A stretch of DNA of 64,000 nucleotides, taken from assembly GCF_003762835.1 (NCBI RefSeq), contig NZ_RJWA01000001.1:62001-126000 (forward strand), in the 5' to 3' direction. Shown in pieces: positions 61,351 to 64,000 of this stretch (its first letter is position 1; each line of letters starts with the position of its first letter). Both the position numbers and the translations under genes were made by a program. A model generated the notes under the pieces. The model did no database searches. It had not been told where the DNA came from and saw only the letters and a program-made list of their open reading frames with translations. Source of the DNA: Micromonospora sp. HM5-17 (lineage in GTDB: Bacteria; Actinomycetota; Actinomycetes; Mycobacteriales; Micromonosporaceae).

Positions 61351-62247
61351 TCATGGCTTGGCTGCCGGGTGTTGGCAGCCAGCCGCCGGGGTGTGGATGT
61401 CCGGGGTGCGGCGGCTGTCGACGTAGAGCCGGTAGCTGTCCGCCTCAGCGATGATCGCCTCCCTGGCATCGGCCCCGAGCTGCGGATCCTGAGGTGGGAT
61501 GGGACCGGCGATAGTGGTGAACGCAGCGAGGAGGACGCCGGTGGTCGCGTCGATCGTGAGGATGTCGCGCCGAGGCACACCGGCCTGATCGGTGTACGGG
61601 AGGATGAGGTCCGTGCCGGGCCGGTGGATGCGGTCGGTGACGCCGGTCCGCACGAGCAGGCCGGGCTGCGCCGCAAGCAGACGCAGGAGCGCGGCACGGA
61701 CCGGGCGGGCGAGCGCCTGGCGTTCGTAGAGCATCGCGACGCCGCCGACGATGTGCTCAGGCCGGGGCTGTTCGGGTCCTGCGGCGGTGAGCAGGTGAGC
61801 GAGCAGATCGGCCGGGGTGCTCGGTGGTGGTTGGTCGAACGGGTCGGCGGCCCGCCCGGTCCACCTGCTCTCCCCGCCGTCCGGGGTGCAGCCGTCGACG
61901 GCGACGCGCACGCTGACCTGCCGGCCGCTGACGGCATCGTCGGTGCGCCATAGCTGGTCGATACGGACCCGGGCGGGCCATCCGGTGGGTCCGGGCGGAC
62001 CGATGATGTCGCGGTACCAGGTGCGGCGTTCGATGTACTGGTAGCCGCCGATGGTGCTGTCGGCGGGCGCGTCGGCGAGGGTGTCGGCCAGGCGGATCAG
62101 GACCGGGCCGGCTGGGACCGGCGGTGCACTGGTCGGAGTCGTCATCGGAACCGACGGATCCGCGTCCACCCCGGCCGAGGGCTCGGCGCAGGCGGCCAAG
62201 AGGAACAGTGCGCTGAGCAGCAGGGCGCCCGTCCGGGTCCGGGTCAT
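61351..62247 (-). CDS. Lipoprotein with a CU044_5270-like extracellular domain
   Basis: 298 residues from an ATG at 62247 with GGAGG 7 nt upstream; the frame is open further upstream but the lipobox places the start here. Signal LLLSALFLLAAC with lipobox AAC, then a Ser/Thr/Pro linker and a beta-rich domain (YIERRTWYRDI, RIDQLWRTDDA, RVAVDGC.., LPYTDQAGVPRRDILTIDATTG). Similar secreted domains follow sigma or regulator genes in actinomycetes. Function unknown; 200 bp downstream of the LanB gene. Confidence 0.65.
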   Translation of the reverse strand: MTRTRTGALLLSALFLLAACAEPSAGVDADPSVPMTTPTSAPPVPAGPVLIRLADTLADAPADSTIGGYQYIERRTWYRDIIGPPGPTGWPARVRIDQLWRTDDAVSGRQVSVRVAVDGCTPDGGESRWTGRAADPFDQPPPSTPADLLAHLLTAAGPEQPRPEHIVGGVAMLYERQALARPVRAALLRLLAAQPGLLVRTGVTDRIHRPGTDLILPYTDQAGVPRRDILTIDATTGVLLAAFTTIAGPIPPQDPQLGADAREAIIAEADSYRLYVDSRRTPDIHTPAAGCQHPAAKP

Positions 62248-62447
62248 CGCGTGGCCTCCGAGCGCCCGCTGGCGGGCGAGGGTGAGGGTGGGACGCAAAG
62301 CGGCCGTGACGTACGCCTGGGCGATGCCGGTGGCTGGTAGCAGGGCAAGCACGGCAGCGCCGGGAGCGAGGCGATACCGTGGTCGACCTTGTTCTTCATG
62401 CTTCATGGATAAAGGCCCTTTGGGTGAGCTGTCGGTCGTACGAGCGC

Positions 62448-64000
62448 TCAACGCACGGATGGCTGGCGCGGGGAACCCGGCCCGGCCGGTGTGCTGGCGG
62501 CGCGCGCAGCCAGCACACGCTCTGCGGCGGCCATCGCAGGTCCTTCGCCGTAGCGGGCCGGGTGTAGTGGATACGGGGCCAGGGTGAGCTGCGCGGGCAG
62601 GCCGCGTGCTTCGAGTTCGGCGGCGAACGCGGCGATCCGGGCGGCGACCGGCCCGTACTGGTCTGGGCTGTTCAAGCGGAACAGCAGGGCGAGGTGTTGG
62701 TCGGCGTGGGGGTGGATCATGTCGCGGTGCCGGCGCATCCACCACAGTTCGACCGTGTCGGCGAGTGTGTGGGCGAAGGCGGGCAGGTGGCGGGTGAGGA
62801 TCGCGTCGAACCGTGCCGGGTTGCCGACCAGGTGTGCGTGCACCACGAGGGAGTTTCCGGCCCGCATTACCGACCCAGGGGGCGCGGTGCGTGGGAGTGG
62901 TCGTGCCGGCGGGTCGATGGCGGTCATCGGGATCAGCAGTTCCGCGGGGCGTCCGATCCAGTCCTGGGCGCCCTGGGGGCTGTCCTCCTGCAGCTCGACC
63001 CGCTCGGCCCGGTTCAGTCGAGCGTGGAGGAGTGTGCGGTCCAAGGGCTGGTCCAGGTCGAGCGGCAGGCGCAGCTCGCCGTGGCAGAGGATCACCCGTG
63101 CCGGCACCCGCCACCGCCGCCGCCACGAGGCGAGGGACTCCGCCAGTGGTTGGTGACTCGGACTGGGCAGGTCAGTGCTGTTGAGGGTCCATCGGGCGGC
63201 GGCGAGCACGGTACGGCGGTAGCGGATGCGGGGAATGTAGGGCAGGGTGCGGGCGGCGCCTGGGTTGAACGGACCGAAGGTGGCGGTGCGGGCGTCAGCG
63301 ACCTCGGCGATGAACCGGGCCAGCGGCGGGGTGTGCGCCCCGAGTTCGAGGGCGTGTGGAATCCGGGGGATCACGCGCCGGCCGGTAGAGAGCTGAACGA
63401 GGTACATCTGGTCCCCGTCGGCGGTGACGGCCAGGTCCTCTATGTCGATGTTGTCGGCGTCGGGGTGTTCGGCCAGTGATACAACATCGGGAAGCAGTCG
63501 TGGAACGCGGACGACGTGCTCATCGTGCGGTCGCCGTGGTGGAAAGGACAGCTGAACCGCGACCGGCTCGTCGGCCTCTGTCGCCCGTGCGCCCGTTTCG
63601 AAGGTCGCGGCCAGCAGAGCTCGTTCTTGATGGTCGAGTAGGTGGGCGAACCGGCCGGCCATGCTGGTCGGGACGCGGGGTGCGGCGACCACGCGTAGCT
63701 CGAACACGCCCCGGTCGATCGCGTCGGTGGAGGCGGCGTGCAGCGCGACGCCGAGTTCGATGCGCTGCGGCGCCACGATGTCGGCGTGTTCGCCGACCGT
63801 CAGCGCCTCAACGTCGGCGTCGGTCAGCTCGATCTCCTGCGCACCGTCGAGGATTGCCCGCTGTATGAAGGCGAGGATGGCGGCGTCACGTTCGGTCAGC
63901 TCCCGCCAGGCGGGCCGGGTGCGAGGCGCACCGAGGTAACCGCTGGGGTAGCCGAGGCCGGAGTCGGCCACCAGTTCGCGCACCGGGATGAGGGCGCCGG
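62448..64000 (-). CDS. LanB-type lantibiotic dehydratase, 5' part outside window, short C-terminal domain
   Basis: 517 residues visible; the true start lies beyond 64000. The dehydratase domain shows LVADSGLGYPSGYLGAPRTR, VPRIPHALELGAHTPPLARF and FGPFNPGAARTLPYIPRIRY. The elimination-type C-terminal domain begins WWMRRHRDMIHPHADQHLAL but ends soon after PLHPARYGEGPAMAAAERVL, about 100-150 residues earlier than usual. LanB proteins glutamylate Ser/Thr of a RiPP precursor from Glu-tRNA and then eliminate; some relatives instead add amino acids. With half the second domain missing, only the first activity is secure. Confidence 0.88.
   Translation of the reverse strand, partial: GALIPVRELVADSGLGYPSGYLGAPRTRPAWRELTERDAAILAFIQRAILDGAQEIELTDADVEALTVGEHADIVAPQRIELGVALHAASTDAIDRGVFELRVVAAPRVPTSMAGRFAHLLDHQERALLAATFETGARATEADEPVAVQLSFPPRRPHDEHVVRVPRLLPDVVSLAEHPDADNIDIEDLAVTADGDQMYLVQLSTGRRVIPRIPHALELGAHTPPLARFIAEVADARTATFGPFNPGAARTLPYIPRIRYRRTVLAAARWTLNSTDLPSPSHQPLAESLASWRRRWRVPARVILCHGELRLPLDLDQPLDRTLLHARLNRAERVELQEDSPQGAQDWIGRPAELLIPMTAIDPPARPLPRTAPPGSVMRAGNSLVVHAHLVGNPARFDAILTRHLPAFAHTLADTVELWWMRRHRDMIHPHADQHLALLFRLNSPDQYGPVAARIAAFAAELEARGLPAQLTLAPYPLHPARYGEGPAMAAAERVLAARAASTPAGPGSPRQPSVR

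Noticed and set aside
62248-62406. N-terminal extension of the lipoprotein to an ATG at 62406
   Set aside because: A lipobox and ribosome site place the start at 62247; the upstream part would put the signal peptide in the middle of the protein.

Overview
The window is high-GC DNA with many GTG starts, dense ATGA/GTGA start-stop overlaps and actinobacterial gene families (CmtR, DUF6153-like, CsoR boxes, zf-HC2, an actinobacterial-type c-di-AMP riboswitch). It fits an actinomycete, plausibly Micromonosporaceae; the genus is inference. It is an accessory or plasmid-like region: stacked mobile elements, broken genes, heavy-metal resistance blocks and part of a RiPP cluster.

Layout. 1-3080: arsenic block (Acr3 efflux pump, two ArsR repressors, a perfect palindromic operator, small Cys-rich proteins, an M28 peptidase). 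3081-15389: an IS5-family element whose transposase gene is split by an 11.37-kb Tn552/Tn5053-like transposon (3220-14589). The transposon has TGTGAC/GTCACA ends, subterminal repeats and an 8-bp direct repeat of target; it carries TniA, TniB, a serine resolvase and a res-like palindrome. Its cargo is a Cd/Pb resistance operon (cmtR, P-type ATPase, lspA, uppP), a divergent methyltransferase/PaaK-like ligase pair, and a small Met/His-rich membrane operon. 15401-18174: two more insertion sequences abut it.

18446-33861: cell-envelope and energy genes: an NlpC/P60 hydrolase, a membrane-arm-only NADH-dehydrogenase-like operon (nuoA-X-H-J-K-L-M-N, with X a His-rich protein), a C39-like peptidase, a c-di-AMP riboswitch in front of a 17-codon ORF, a D-Ala-D-Ala carboxypeptidase, a zf-HC2 membrane protein and a secreted lysozyme-fold protein.

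34053-44801: copper island with two copper P-type ATPases (CPH and CPC types), three HMA metallochaperones, DUF305, two DUF6153-like proteins, a secreted HxH-rich protein, a SafE-cupredoxin fusion and a second DUF2752 protein. Four CsoR-type palindromes lie in it but no csoR gene. 45361-47801: a two-gene unit of a cysteine-synthase-like PLP enzyme and an MFS transporter.

48000-64000: mixed accessory genes: a serine hydrolase, a decayed ATP-dependent DNA ligase, a beta-propeller/kinase fusion, a P-loop kinase, HAD and endonuclease/exonuclease/phosphatase enzymes, a methyltransferase, an LTxxQ protein, a lipoprotein and, running off the end, a LanB-type lantibiotic dehydratase with a short C-terminal domain.

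The arsenic, lead/cadmium and copper blocks each keep their own sensor or operator type (ArsR, CmtR, CsoR box), so they look separately acquired and accumulated. No tRNA, rRNA or CRISPR array was recognised.
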